Source: Ectocarpus siliculosus (Eukaryota > Sar > Phaeophyceae > Ectocarpales > Ectocarpaceae). From it: DNA of 64,000 bases. This document shows positions 11,801-23,550 of this stretch, piece after piece. The notes beneath the pieces were generated by a model. The model saw only the letters and a list, made by a program, of their open reading frames with translations, had not been told where the DNA came from and did not search any database. The translations under genes were made by a program, and so were the position numbers. The stretch is from contig FN649751.1 of NCBI GenBank assembly GCA_000310025.1, forward strand, positions 1,865,180 through 1,929,179, written 5' to 3'. How positions within the stretch are numbered: position 1 is the stretch's first letter; every line of letters starts with the position of its first letter.

Positions 11801-14800
11801 ATGTTCCCCCTTTCGCTGTGTGCTATCTTAGCTTTATTTTTTTCGGCATGTCGATTTGCTTGCGCTTGCGGACACTACTACGACCTCAAAAAGGCTGACT
11901 CCATCCTCGAGATCTTTGATCATGGTGACGGAGTTCGTGCCGTTGATCCCATCATGACGATCAAAGAACGAGACCTTCGCGAAGCACTGGGCGAGTGCGT
12001 GAAAGGTGATCTACGTGGTTGGACTGCTTGCTCCATAGGCTTATTGTCGACTGCGGCTGTGTTGCTGCATGGCTCTCTGCGTAATCCTTACATTACTATA
12101 TTCCCTACTACGGCCGTAGTCTATATCCAGCTACGAGTGGTGCTGCTGCATTGCAATCTTTATGAAGCATTTCGTTCCCCTTTCTCTCCACGAGAAAATG
12201 TGTTGCTGTGGGATCTGTGCGTCATGTAATCTCGGCAGGGGAGTATCACATGATGTTTCCAATACGGTAATACCATCACACATGGTGATGTGTATAATAG
12301 CAAGCAAATCCGGCTACTGTAGTAATGTCGTATCCACTCGTCGACCGTCATCCGAACCACTGTGCGGTACACAGCTGTCAGGTCAGACAGGTTGAACCAC
12401 GGGCACAGCCAGAAGCTTCTCGACCTACTCCAGCTAGTGACAGATGATCACCAACGCCTGGCGTTGTTTGAAATCGTCAAGGGGGCTTTACTGGACGAGG
12501 GGGGAGAAAACGCACCGATGAGAGAAGCAGCTGGTCTCCTTAGCGCCAACCTTGGCGAGGCCATGGATAGGACAGGTAAGCACACGACGGATCCGTTCGT
12601 CCAAGAGGCATTCTTTCGGCACAGCGTTCGAATTTTCCCCGAAAATCCAGTCGCCCTTCGGTCTCTTGGGTACAAGTTCGAGCAGAGCGGCCAGGAGCTG
12701 CGAGCAATGAAGCTCTACCGCGAGGGCTTGGCGCGAAACCCCGAACGGCTGGACCTGCGGCTGCTGCTCGCGTCTTCTTGCTCTCCTTTTCTGGACGACA
12801 CTCCCCATCTAGGGGACATGAGGCAAGGTGAAAGAGAAGGCGAAGGTGGGTGTAGCTTTACACAGCGCAGGACGGATATCTACTTCTTTAAGCACCAGCT
12901 GAATTCAAACTCTGTAGGCAAACCGCCAATACGGGGTATTTATCTATCACAAGCCGTGTGACAGGCGGTAATAAGCGCTACAGCTTTGGCGGAGGCAAGA
13001 AGACTGAATCATGTTCAGGTAACACACGATATATGTTTACAAACATATCGCCTCATCAACCTTTCAGGAATGCAGGAGACGTTCTGGTTGCGTAGGTTCC
13101 TTTGTGCCTCAAGCTTCGGAATTATTGCCGTGATGCAAACGCAGGTTTTCGCGGGTGTCTGCCGAGACTCGACGCCTCGTGGAACACATTCAGACGTCCG
13201 ATGCGCCGCTCCGCAACGTACCCAACCCCGGGCGAGACCTGATACATATACCTAGCTTTTCCTGGCCGTACCTGGGGCGCAACATGCGCCCCCTGATGGA
13301 GAGCTTGTGCTGGATCCTTGCGGCGATGACGGTGGGGCTGCACGAAGCGATCGCACGACTGCAGCCACGAAATGCGTGGGACAACAGCACCTCTTCTGGA
13401 AGACAAGGAACGAGGGGGGCGTTTGGTGAAGGGGAACAGCCACAGATCAGCCTTACCCCGCCTCCCAGCATAGCGACGAAAGATGTCAGAATCACCGTGG
13501 GATTCGTGATGGAGAGGTGGGGCAATCGCTCGCCACACCGCCTCATCCAGGGAGTCTTGGAGGGCATGGACCGCTCCAGGTTTCGGCTCGTGGTGTTCTC
13601 GCAAGACTACACGGGTTACTACTGCGAAGCCGGGAAGGCTTTGCTGGAAGCTGCCGAGGAGGTTAAGATCTTCCCGTGGCACCCGTTTGCGGAAGGCCTC
13701 ACAGACCCTTTCGCTGATCGGGGAGTCATCGCGTCGGTCCAGGTGCGTTCTGTATGATGATACGACGTGCAGCAGTATCGATGGCACCAAGCGGATACCC
13801 CACGACGCTTGTACTCTGCCTTCCTGGCGGTTTTTTCTTTCCCACCTTCTCACGAAATTGTAGCACTTCAATAGCACCTACAACAGTTCATCGTTGAGCT
13901 TTTCCGTTAAGGTGGCCTTGAGCGTGGCACTTCCTGTGTATCGCGTCGATCCAGGTAGATGTCCTACTCTACGCTTCCTTGGGAAACACGCTGTGGAGCC
14001 ACTTGTGGCGCTAGGCCGGCTGGCGCCGGTACAGGTATGAAACGATTCGCGCTGGAAGAATGTATGTTGAATTACGTACGCAGAAACACCCGGCAAATGT
14101 TTTGGCAGGCCGGGAGCCCTCGAGCACGTTGGTATTTTTTTCGACGAGTGAACACTTGGAACTTTCTTTGGACAAGTGGGACCGTTGTTTTCGCAGTCAC
14201 GTTTGACGGCTTCGTCGGGGCGGTGAATGTAGTCGCATGACCCCGTCTGTGTATCTGCCGTGCTGTTGGTGCGTCTCGGCGTGCTTCTGCGGATCCGTTC
14301 CATTACTCTCGATGCTTTTTCCTTGCGCTTCCTCGGGTTGAAACGAAGGTTGTCTTCGGGCACGGCCATCCTGTGACATCGGGCTCTCCCGGGATCGACT
14401 ACTTCGTGAGCAGCGACCTCTTTGAGACGACGGCGAGCATCGACGCTCGAGAGCTCCGCAGAATCGCCGGCACCCCGAGCGACCTATCATTGGCCACTAC
14501 CGCCGTCACCCCCCACGCTGGCGCCGAAGGTTGTGACGATGATGATAGCGTTCACAGCCCCACTGCAGGTGGTACATGCCGAGCAGACCCCCTACTCTCC
14601 GATGACGACCAGCCTCATCACTACCAGAACCTTCCGCGTAACACAACGCATCAGACGCTGGCGGAAGAGAAGCAAAACCTAGAACCGTAGAAAGGCCGCG
14701 GCGGCGAGGGGGAGCAAGGACTACACGGAGCAGCTCGTTCTTTTCGACTCATTGACCGCGTCGTTGCCGGAGGTTTTCGGCCCCGTAAACGCCCCCTCTA

Positions 14801-16078
14801 GTGCGGTGGCTGCTGTTGCCGCGGCCGCAGCATCGTCAAGACCACGGGCCGAAACATCCCTCGTAGAAGGGGATCACTTGTACCACTGCATCCAGCACTC
14901 GAAGAATTTTCACCCCGATTTCGATCAGGTGATGAAGGGGGTGCTCCAGCGCGATCCGGCAGCGAAGATTCTCCTTAACGGCCGGCAGCGAGGCAAGTTT
15001 TTGGTGAATACTTCTAGCCTCTCTCTTCTCGATGAAGTAGTTCCCGCACTAAGCAAAGGGCGTTGATCTTCGCGAAAAGGATAGTGGTTTTCTTCGCCGT
15101 GGTCAGCCCGATAGTAAACCACCTCGCTTTGCCCATTCGTTCTGTAGTGATTGTGCCTGGTAACCCGATACCTGTGAACAGCTTTAGCGCGGGGATTTTG
15201 TCCTTCACATGAGGGCGTCCTTCTACCTCATTCAAGAGTTTCGATTGACGCGCGTCTTCTTCCCAGGTGCACGTGCCCCGCTGGGGACGCACCCTCGGGT
15301 CAGATCTCGTCGAACGCCTCGTGCTCCTGCCCCACCTCCCCCACGCGGAGATGCTGTTGGTCGGAGCCAACTACAAGGTCATGCTCGATACTTTTCCGCG
15401 GGGGGGGAGGGGTGACCTCGCTGGAGGCGTTGTTGGTAGGGGTCCCAGTGGTTACACTGCCCGCTCGGATATCCGTCGTGCCGCTGGCTGCTGGCCAGGT
15501 ACTGGTCGCGATCCGTCGTGGGATGCTACATCTCGTTTTTTTTCGGGGTTCCCGGCTTCTTGGCAGCATCGACGGAAAGGGCCAATAAATATTGTACTAC
15601 CCGCGCTGAGTGAAACTCCAACACATCGCCAGCGCCTCAGACCCTCCAATTAAATCGCCGGACTACAGTACATGCAGGTAGCGAGTTAGTCGAAAACTGT
15701 ACTAAATGTGTGATTTAACCCCCCCATGCTGCCGGAGACATGGAACTAAGAAGGAACGCGCTGTTCAGTTAGACCCTACTTTTTTCGATAATTAAATTTA
15801 CACATCAACCATGCCATCTCCAATTTGGTTTCCAGGCACACTTCGTTCAGGTGGCCGAGTTGGGCGTCGGCGAGGAGCTATTAGTGGCGTCCGATGTCGA
15901 AGACATGGTGAAGAAGGCGGTCAAGCTGGTCACAGACTCAACGCGCAGAGAAAAAGTCTCCGCCGCGATCCTCGGACAGAAAAGCCGGTTATCCGACCCC
16001 CATCGCGCCACAAGGGAGTGGGAACAGTTTCTGGAACGAACTGTACGATCAGCTATTTCCCCTGATGCCAAGATTTAG
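11801..16078 (+). CDS. TPR glycosyltransferase of the OGT/GT41 type, with apparent frame breaks
   Basis: Proposed exons: 11801-12005, 12375-12827, 12984-13018, 13167-13742, 13955-14034, 14349-14568, about 14695-15003, 15267-15498 and 15836-16078. The N-terminus MFPLSLCAILALFFSACRFA resembles a signal peptide. Exon 2 encodes TPR-like helices (AMKLYREGLARNPERLDLR). The C-terminal half carries GT41-type blocks: VGFVMERWGNRSPHRL, DVLLYASLG, GRLAPVQ, GHPVTSGSPGIDYFVSSD, YTEQLVLFDSL, HPDFDQVMKGVLQRDP, LEALLVGVPVVTLPAR and VAELGVGEELLVASDVEDMV. Family members move GlcNAc or another sugar from a UDP donor to protein. Two exons are one base out of frame: 13955-14034 is 80 nt where 81 is needed (A-run at 13984-13986), and 15267-15498 has one base too many (eight Gs at 15400-15407). 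The junction near 14568-14695 also fails to keep phase. It is either a decaying gene or contains base-call errors. The start of the fourth exon is uncertain. Confidence 0.72.
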
Positions 16079-16504
16079 TTCGTCCTTCCGGATGAAGGCA
16101 TAGATGTGTTGAGGCTACTCTATCCTGGAGCACGGTCAATGGTGACTGCAATACCCAAGAAGGCTTTGCTTGGTCTTTCAAGTCGTACGGGTTCCGCTAG
16201 GGGGACACATTTAGTTTTTTAGCCCGCTACATCGTATTCTCACGACGAATATGCATCCATGCCAGTTTTCCTTGAGTGTGTAGTATGGGAGATTGGTTAT
16301 CGCGGACGGCCATGACCCATCCCAGTCGAATGCGGGTGTTTCGTTGATGCACGGCTGACACCATGAGGCTGTAGATGTTTTCCACCTTGTGTTTCACGTT
16401 GCACAAAAGTCTAGCGAAGACTGCGAAAAGGCTGCCCACATGCGCTTGATCAAACTTACCAGAAGAGCGGGTGGTATCGAAAATGACAAACCTCGGCCCA
16501 CGAT
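16079..16504. other. Convergent intergenic region
   Basis: Lies between the stop of the plus-strand GT41-like gene and the stop of the minus-strand ANK-WW gene. A roughly 100-codon minus frame across 16227-16532 has no recognisable motif and may be 3' UTR or a further exon of the ANK-WW gene. I see no terminator, tRNA or repeat. Confidence 0.4.
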
Positions 16505-19500
16505 TTACACTTGCTCCTGTGGTGTCGACCAACCTTCGCCCCTAGGACCTAGCAAGTCCCACGTCACATTTCCCGTCCATTGGTTGGCGAAAAAATGAGC
16601 CTGGTGCTCTTCGCTCCACGCGCGCAGCCACCCTCTGCTTTCCGCCACGGCGTCCGGCGGTAGTACCCAGCTGCTTTCACCGGTCTCCTCGTTTACGAAG
16701 TAGGGCTGGTTGTTGGTGTCATCACCATCGTGGGGAGAGTACGAACACCACTGCACCCACAAAGGTAGCCGTGTCAGCGCGGGGTCGTACGCCTCGGCGA
16801 CTGCCGATTCATCGTGAGACCGGGTACCGCCCTCGACTGCACCCAACCCGTTCTGATCCGTGTCCTGATGAGAATCACGTAGATACGATGGTTGTTCCTC
16901 TGTGTCGAAAACGTCGTTGCCGTCAGGTTGGTTGCCCTTTCCGGCGGTTGTGGTATTCTGGGTGGATTCCGACACCACAGCAGCAGCGTTTGCACGCAAG
17001 CATCTTTGCTGCTCTTCCCCCGACGCAAGATGAAGAACACGACCGTCCGCCCTCGCATCACCGTCGATGGGCTCGACTGCACACTCTTGGCCGGCGCCTG
17101 CCTGAGAAAACGAGGGTGCAGAACGTCGTGTTGCGTGTTCTTCTTGAGCGTCGAAGAATCCGTGAAGGTCGTCGTTGCCATTGATGTCGTCTTTGCTGTA
17201 CTCATCGCCGCAGGTGTTTGGCAGCTGTTGGACAGCTTGGCGATCGAGCATGGGGAACGAATAGGGGAGCCCCGCGAGCAGCTGCTGCCCGTCCCAGGCA
17301 AGAACCTCGTCCACCTGGTTGACGGTGTTATTAAGGGCATCCCTATCCCGATCGCGTTCTACTTCGCTCGAGGACCACTCCGGCGCTGCTGCGCCTATTG
17401 CAAGCCCCTGTTGCCAAGAAGAAAACGTCGTCGATTCTTCGGAAGCGCTGGTTCTGTCGTAGGTGTAGTCTTGGACGACCAATGATGCGATATCACCATC
17501 TGCGCCGTCCGTTGCTGCTCGATGTTCAACCACGGGCGTCGTCCACGTCGGCGAGCTGGGAGAGTCAACAAGCCAGTGCGAAGCACCATCCTTGTCGATC
17601 GTGAAAAAAGCTTCCCGCTGGGGGTCCCACACGGGACTTGGAAATCCGTTCAGCCTTTCACCTCGTTCGATGGCAGTTGAAGGCGCCGGTGCATTCCATG
17701 ATAATTCTCCGCTGTTCGAGTCCCAGTAGTAGATGGATTCTGACGCGGCGTCCCAGCACGCGATCCAAGCTCCATGGCGACGGTACGGATTGTCAGCGGC
17801 TGCTTCAGCAGCGGCGTTGGTATCCTTGCTGGCCGGGGTTGATGGCTCAAGCGTAGAGTCTATGTTCCCATGGATCCTCTCTGGCAACCGCACTGCTTCC
17901 ACGCCATCGCCACCCCTCGGGGTATGAAAAAGGTGCAAATCGGCGTCATCTGATGACAGCAACGTCGTTCCGCTTTCTCCAACTCCGACCTGGACGCCCA
18001 GGTCCTCTTTTGCTCCCTGCCGTCGATGGGGACTTTGCAGTGGAGCGACATCGACATGTTCGTCTTCTCCGTCGCGCTCGAGGTGCTGTGGTGGAGTCCC
18101 CCGAGCAAGATCCTGGGCCGTGGCTATGCTCGATGTATCTGCCAGGCCCGACGGCCGCCAAGTTCTTCTACTACGGAAGGTTCGACTGTCAGCTGTATCA
18201 ACGCACCAACCACCATCCCAGCGCCCATTCCTATCGCCAGTTTGGCTCTCGCCGACCCCTCCGCCTCCTAGCTCGCTCGTTGTAACAAAATGTCTATCCC
18301 TATCAAACGTCTGTGTGGCTCTTGGTTGGCCGCGGCCCAGCCACCTGCCGTCCTCTGCCAATTTTCCCACCCCCCTTGTCTCGTCAGTGTTCACAAGCTG
18401 TTCTACACCGCCGTATCCCCCTCTCCCTACCGTGCCGACCGCCGATATCACGTCTGGGCTGCTTTTCTTTCCCCCAAGGTCAGCTCTAGCCGCGTTCTCG
18501 AAGAACCTTTCCCATACTGCCATGATTCGCTGAAAATCTACAGTACCTCCTTCGACATTTCGCCCCAAATACGACAGTTTTCCGCCATTGGAACGTGGTT
18601 GGTGCCGTCGTCTGTCTCCGTCCAGGAGTGCCAACACAATGCCGTCATCGCCCGAGAGCGCTGCCGCCAGGTCAAGGGGAGTCTCGCCCTTGGCGTTAGC
18701 TTCTCGCAGGATATCGCTGGTCCCTTCGGCGAAGGAAAGAAGAACCTCAACGCACACGCCGTGTCTTTTTTCATCCAGTCCAGCGGGGTTGGTGTCCAGA
18801 CGCGACAAGCGAAACCACCAGCAAAAGTGTTGATTTTAGCGGGGGACATGTTCAAGTCAAGGCAGGAAACAGGAGTGGTTGACTCTTGTCCACCGAGCAG
18901 GAGTTAGCACGTGCAATCACTTCATCGTTCGTTCGCTATGGGTGGGGTTGTACGCGGAGGTGGGAGCCCTGTTCGCAGAGAGACAGCAACGAACAGCCAG
19001 CTACTTCGGAGCTCGATTGTGAGGGACGGTCGATCACCTTGCGCGAACCGCGAAGTGGAGAGGGGTGTCGCCGGCTGTTCTGTCACGAGACAGGACGGTG
19101 CTCCCTGCTACCACGCACAGGAACGACACGCACCGCGCGGCCCCCGATCCGGGGAATAGGCATGCGTGGTGGAGAGGCGTGCGGCCGCTGTGATCTCTTG
19201 TCCTGGGGGACAATCCCGCTGATAGCAGGAGCTCGATACTTTCTACTGCTCCCACACCAGCGGCCGTGTGCATTGGGAAGTACCCTCTTCGCTTTAGCTG
19301 CTTGTTCAGTTGAACGCATCGAGGAAGGACACGGGCAAGAACAGCGGCAGCGAACAACGACAGCGCTTGCAAACGTCCCGGGCAACGAGGCAGCCTATGA
19401 TAGGTGTTGTTTGTTTACACCAACATTCGAATCCTTGTTGTTGAGGTTGGAACTCTCCGATAGACAAATAGTTGTTCGTCTACAGTGTTTGGAAGCTTAC

Positions 19501-20724
19501 AGAAACGCAGGCCGAGCTTACCACCACCACCCCATGGCGTGCTAGTCCGTTTGTTGCTGTTGCTTGTGTCACGTGGTTGTGCGCCGTTTGAGTTTGCGGC
19601 CTCAAAGATCTATTCCTATCTGGACTCATCCCCGAATGATGAAGTTCCTCATACAAAGCATGAGATTATATTCTACGTAGAAGATTACGTAGCAAATGAA
19701 GTGAACCCTGGCAAATAACGTGAGCCCAATAGATGAAGTATGAGTCTGACAGCGACGCTCAACGTACACGAAATAAACAGACAATATCGTGTCCAATGGC
19801 AAGAAAAATCGTGTACCGAAGATTGGACAGAATCAAAGGCAATCTTCGAAGACAAAGGGGGTGATTGGGTTATTGTTGTATAGGGGTATGGACTTTTGAG
19901 TGCCACCTACGTTGCGTTTCGGACTGGGGTTCATCATTCCCTGAAGAAGTAGCTCTATGCAATCCAGATGCTCCCGACCGCTGGCCTCGATCAACAACGC
20001 TCCAAGAACACCTAAGTTCACGCGTTCTTCTTGATGGTCGCTAGAACAACGGGCGGGTTGGAGCAAGGGTAAGGAAACTCGGCGCGTGAAATGACGCGCC
20101 GATGGAGAGAAACACCGCTTTTTATTGCACGAATGTCACTTCTTGTGTGTAGCTGAAATCAGATGCTATCGCTCGTTAGCAGCCCTGCGTGTGTATAACA
20201 AATCAGGCTACTGTCTGCTTTGAAGTATATTGCTGTCGAGGGTACATTCTACTGCGCTGACATCTTTCTCAAACCAATGACAGGTGATATCTATGTACAT
20301 CATCTCCGGTATACCAGCGGGCTGGTGATGGTCCAGGTCAACAACTACAACGCCTAATTTGCGCGCGTTGCATGGCCCCCGAATGTAGCTGATGATTGTC
20401 TACGATTGTCTACCAGTTCGACTACAATGGTCTAAATAGTACAACTCTAGTCCAATACAACTAATTACTCGATATGATAGAGTCGTCTACAGCAATAAGT
20501 GCGCGGGCTGCTACGCCGTAGCTTGTACATTTATGTAGTCTCCCTCCACAAAGTACGTACGTGTGGCGTGTGATTTCTTTCCGAACTTGTTCGCACCGAT
20601 TTGACGACGAGCGAAGGAGATCTGCAAGCACTTCATAGCTTCCTCTTTGAACAGCACGAAGCAAAGCCGATACTCTCGGCGTGAAAGGCCCGTCTTCTCC
20701 GTGCGGCTGTCCGATATTCTCCAT
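16505..20724 (-). CDS. Ankyrin-repeat and WW-domain protein
   Basis: Four exons: 20724-20597, 20040-19907, 19284-19038 and 18764-16505, with matching phases (2, 1, 2), giving about 920 residues. The first 210 residues contain ankyrin repeats, including MHTAAGVGAVESIELLLSAG, SGRTPLHHACLF, GDTPLHFAVRARH split across an intron, and KGETPLDLAAALSG. The long last exon encodes a polar, low-complexity middle and four WW-like modules: near residue 496 (YYWDSNSGELSWNAP), a degenerate one about 40 residues later (FFTIDKDGASHW), then PYFVNEETGESSWVLPPD, and last AHFFANQWTGNVTWDL close to the C-terminus. WW modules bind proline-rich ligands and ankyrins bind proteins, so this looks like a cytosolic or nuclear scaffold. 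No catalytic domain is visible. The exon 4 acceptor (18765) was chosen because it restores an ankyrin repeat. It is head-to-head with the CHCH gene. Confidence 0.75.
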
Positions 20725-21136
20725 ATTTTTATCGTGGCACCTCTCACCTTTCTCATTTTCTCATGTTTGTGAACAAGAAGAGGAGAGGCAAACCGAAAAA
20801 AAATGCGTGCGTGCACTCAAAAACCCGTTCACGAGTGTACGTGTAGATCGTGTGTCCCCCGGTATCATGGCGGTATATGGTGTGACCTTCACACACATAC
20901 ATACGCGTTGTCAATGCCAGCTGGCGAAGCATACGGCGGACGGCGGGCACATCACCACTGCCTAAGATTACGCCAAAGATCTCAGATGCGGCGTAATTCG
21001 AAGAATCTCAGACGAGGAGGAGTTACATGCAGAGTGGCGTTGCCGGGGATGTGTCTTCAGATCCCCGGGTTGTGAGTGTGACGAGAGAGCTACAAAAGAG
21101 CGCACAAGCACCCACCTTTTCCTATCCAGCACGGCC
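20725..21136. promoter_or_regulatory. Putative shared promoter of the ANK-WW and CHCH genes
   Basis: 412 bp between two divergent start codons. It holds an imperfect inverted pair near 20966-21006 (AAGATTACGCCAAAGATCTC facing GGCGTAATTCGAAGAATCTC) that could be a small hairpin or a binding site. No canonical TATA element is evident, and the role is inferred from position. Confidence 0.35.
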
Positions 21137-23550
21137 ATGACTGACGCCGACGGCACAGAGAAGCCGCCACCACCAGCCGGAGATGAGAATGATCAGCCGA
21201 AGAGACTGCCGAAGGTTACATTAAATACGCCGCCAACACAGGAGGACATACCCCAGTTGCTGTCAACGCTCAAGTTGTTTCGGCACCAGTTCTCGCCTCG
21301 GGAGCGACATTGCCTCGGCAAGCACCCTGTGCTAGGGCCTTTGTACGAGGGGGTTCAGGTGAGGGCTGGGACAGAGGACGAATCTGGAAATGCTACTGCT
21401 GTGCTAGGCATATCTACGAAAGCATGTATGTATCGTAGTATCGTACCAGCAGTTGTTCCGCTATTTTCATGTTTCGTCTGCATGTCGGTCTGGTGATCGC
21501 GCTGACTCTAATTTTTGAGCGGTGGCGCGGTCGTGCGGTGTTCTCGTGGAACAAAAAAACACACCAGGATTACCTACAGCAGTATCCAACCAGGAGCGAT
21601 GGCAATCGACGCCGGCACAAGCACCTGAAAAAATCATACACCCTTGGCTAGCGGCCGCCGTGGCTAGCAGGAAGGGAGTAGATGGAGAGGTGGGGGGACG
21701 GAAGGAGAGACAGAGACAGAGAAAACAGAGAGAGTGGGGCAGGGATCTATTGGTCGAAGAACGGGACAAGAAAGGCTTTACCGTCCCGTGTACAGTAGTA
21801 CAGAAAAAAAAGTGAGGTAATTCCGATTTCAAGTTTGCTGCCGCACGAGGCGAAGTCGAAACAGAGTCCAGGTGTCTATAGAAGCACTGCCGTGTGCACT
21901 ATCTGGAAAGAGTAATCCATGCTCAGGCACCCATCAAATACGTTCACTCTTTGCGTTCCCGCGCGCTCTTTCCTCTGCGGTGCTCATTACGCTTTGTTCA
22001 CGTACTGTAACAACGTGGAACAGGGGAAATGCGGCCAGTTCATTGACAAACCAAGAAGGTTCGCTGTGTGCAGCTCGAGGCAGTTGTGCCCGAAGGAGCA
22101 ATCACAGGTACGCACGACGGGGAGAAAATGATAGACCCAACCAGCGCCTACTGCCTTGGGTCGAAGTACTCTTGAGTGTTTAGATGGCAATAGTCGTGCA
22201 GGCAGCCCTTGGAGCAAGGTACACGTCACTGTACAAACCAAGACTACGGTGCGGCCCCAAACCTTGGAAGATATATCTTCGTAGCTTACACCCACGATGT
22301 GGGCGGGGGGGTAAATCAACCGGTTAGGTAGACTTCACCGCCTGGATGTCGTTGTAAAGGTATGCTGATGGTTACAGCAGTGGTAGGGCACATGTTTCAC
22401 CCCCCTGCACCAAGGTTCAACCCTCGAGAGATGTGAATCGTTCCTCCCTCACACCACCCAGCGACAATCCAATACCTTGTACCATGCGTCCACGAGAGCT
22501 GCTAGTGCCTTGAAATCAATCGGTGTTCCGTTTGGGCTGCTCAACGCCAGCAACCCGTCTCTTTGTTCTTTTTTTAATGCTGACAGAGGCCACGATTTCA
22601 TTCCACTATTTCATTCTCCGCGCTTTCCGATTTTTTCCCCTTGAAAGCTTGGCGATTTCCGATCCTCTCTCCTCAGCCAGAGCTTTCTCTCTCTCCCTCT
22701 CTCGTGCCCCGTGCACAGAGTCGCTGCACAGCCGCGCACACGCTCACTGTCTCAGCTCCCTCGCATACACTCATGGATATCTGGTGTATTGCTTTGTGTG
22801 TTTTTTTACCGCCGTGTGGTGCATTAAAGTGTCGTGCTTTTGAGATTCGTCTTCAGTCAGGTAGAGGTGACGTCAAAGCTATGTTTTGAAAGTAGTCGAC
22901 TAGCAGGGGTGTACAGTAGTGCCTCGCGTGTATGTGGTGTTTCAAGTGACCTGTGCTGCGCCTTTTTGAGTGTTATCCTATTGAATGGGTCTGTTCAATG
23001 TGTGAGAGGGCCACATGCTTGCCGACGCTGATGAATGCAGGCCTCCGCCGCTCTATGCCCATCATGGAGCTACTGTTGCCCATCCTCCACCGCCCACCAT
23101 TCTCCCATACCCACACGATTTCATCTCAAAAATGCAACTTTTTTCCTAACTCCGCGACCCCCAATCATGAGCATCCTGGGACGCTCTTCACTCAACGTCG
23201 CGGCGTAGACCCCCCCAAAATCTTGAACCTGGTAGTCCATAGCACTTCGACTTTCGCAACCACGCAACGCTCCCCCCCCCCCCCGCCCCCCCCCTCTATC
23301 CCGGTGGGCCCAGCCTCACCCCGCCCGTCCCGCCCCCTTGTTCTTCTTCCCCGCACGTTCTTCGCCCCACGTACCATTCCTTACGCATGTATCCCCGGCA
23401 CTTGGCTCCAAAAAATGGCAGCTGCTCGCTTGCATCCGCACCACCCGGGACGCTAGCATGTGCCACGAGTTCCGAGACGAGGTGGAACGGTGCGGGGTGA
23501 AGATGTCCCAGCGCCTGCTCCGAGCAGCGCTATCGGACGACTGGTTCTAG
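21137..23550 (+). CDS. Twin CX9C (CHCH) protein, probably of the mitochondrial intermembrane space
   Basis: Three exons, 21137-21358, 22024-22107 and 23422-23550, all phase 0, encode 144 residues. The second half reads CSSRQLCPKEQSQLLAC, then IRTTRDASM, then CHEFRDEVERC. This places two CX9C pairs separated by nine residues, the spacing of CHCH helical hairpins such as CHCHD2/CHCHD10 and many respiratory-complex assembly factors. Such proteins are oxidised and trapped in the intermembrane space by the Mia40 route. The N-terminus is Pro- and acid-rich with no clear targeting peptide. Two further Cys (RHCLG, KCGQF) lie upstream. I cannot name the orthologue. The acceptor at 23421 was chosen because it supplies the second Cys of the first pair in frame. 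Confidence 0.72.

Noticed and set aside
12577-12605. Strong GTAAGC donor-like site inside exon 2 of the GT41-like gene
   Set aside because: The TPR-like protein continues unbroken through it and any matching acceptor would give an intron of about 30 bp.
22368-22440. tRNA-Glu-like sequence
   Set aside because: Only the A- and B-box cores match; acceptor and anticodon stems do not pair, so it is mentioned only as a possible SINE relic.
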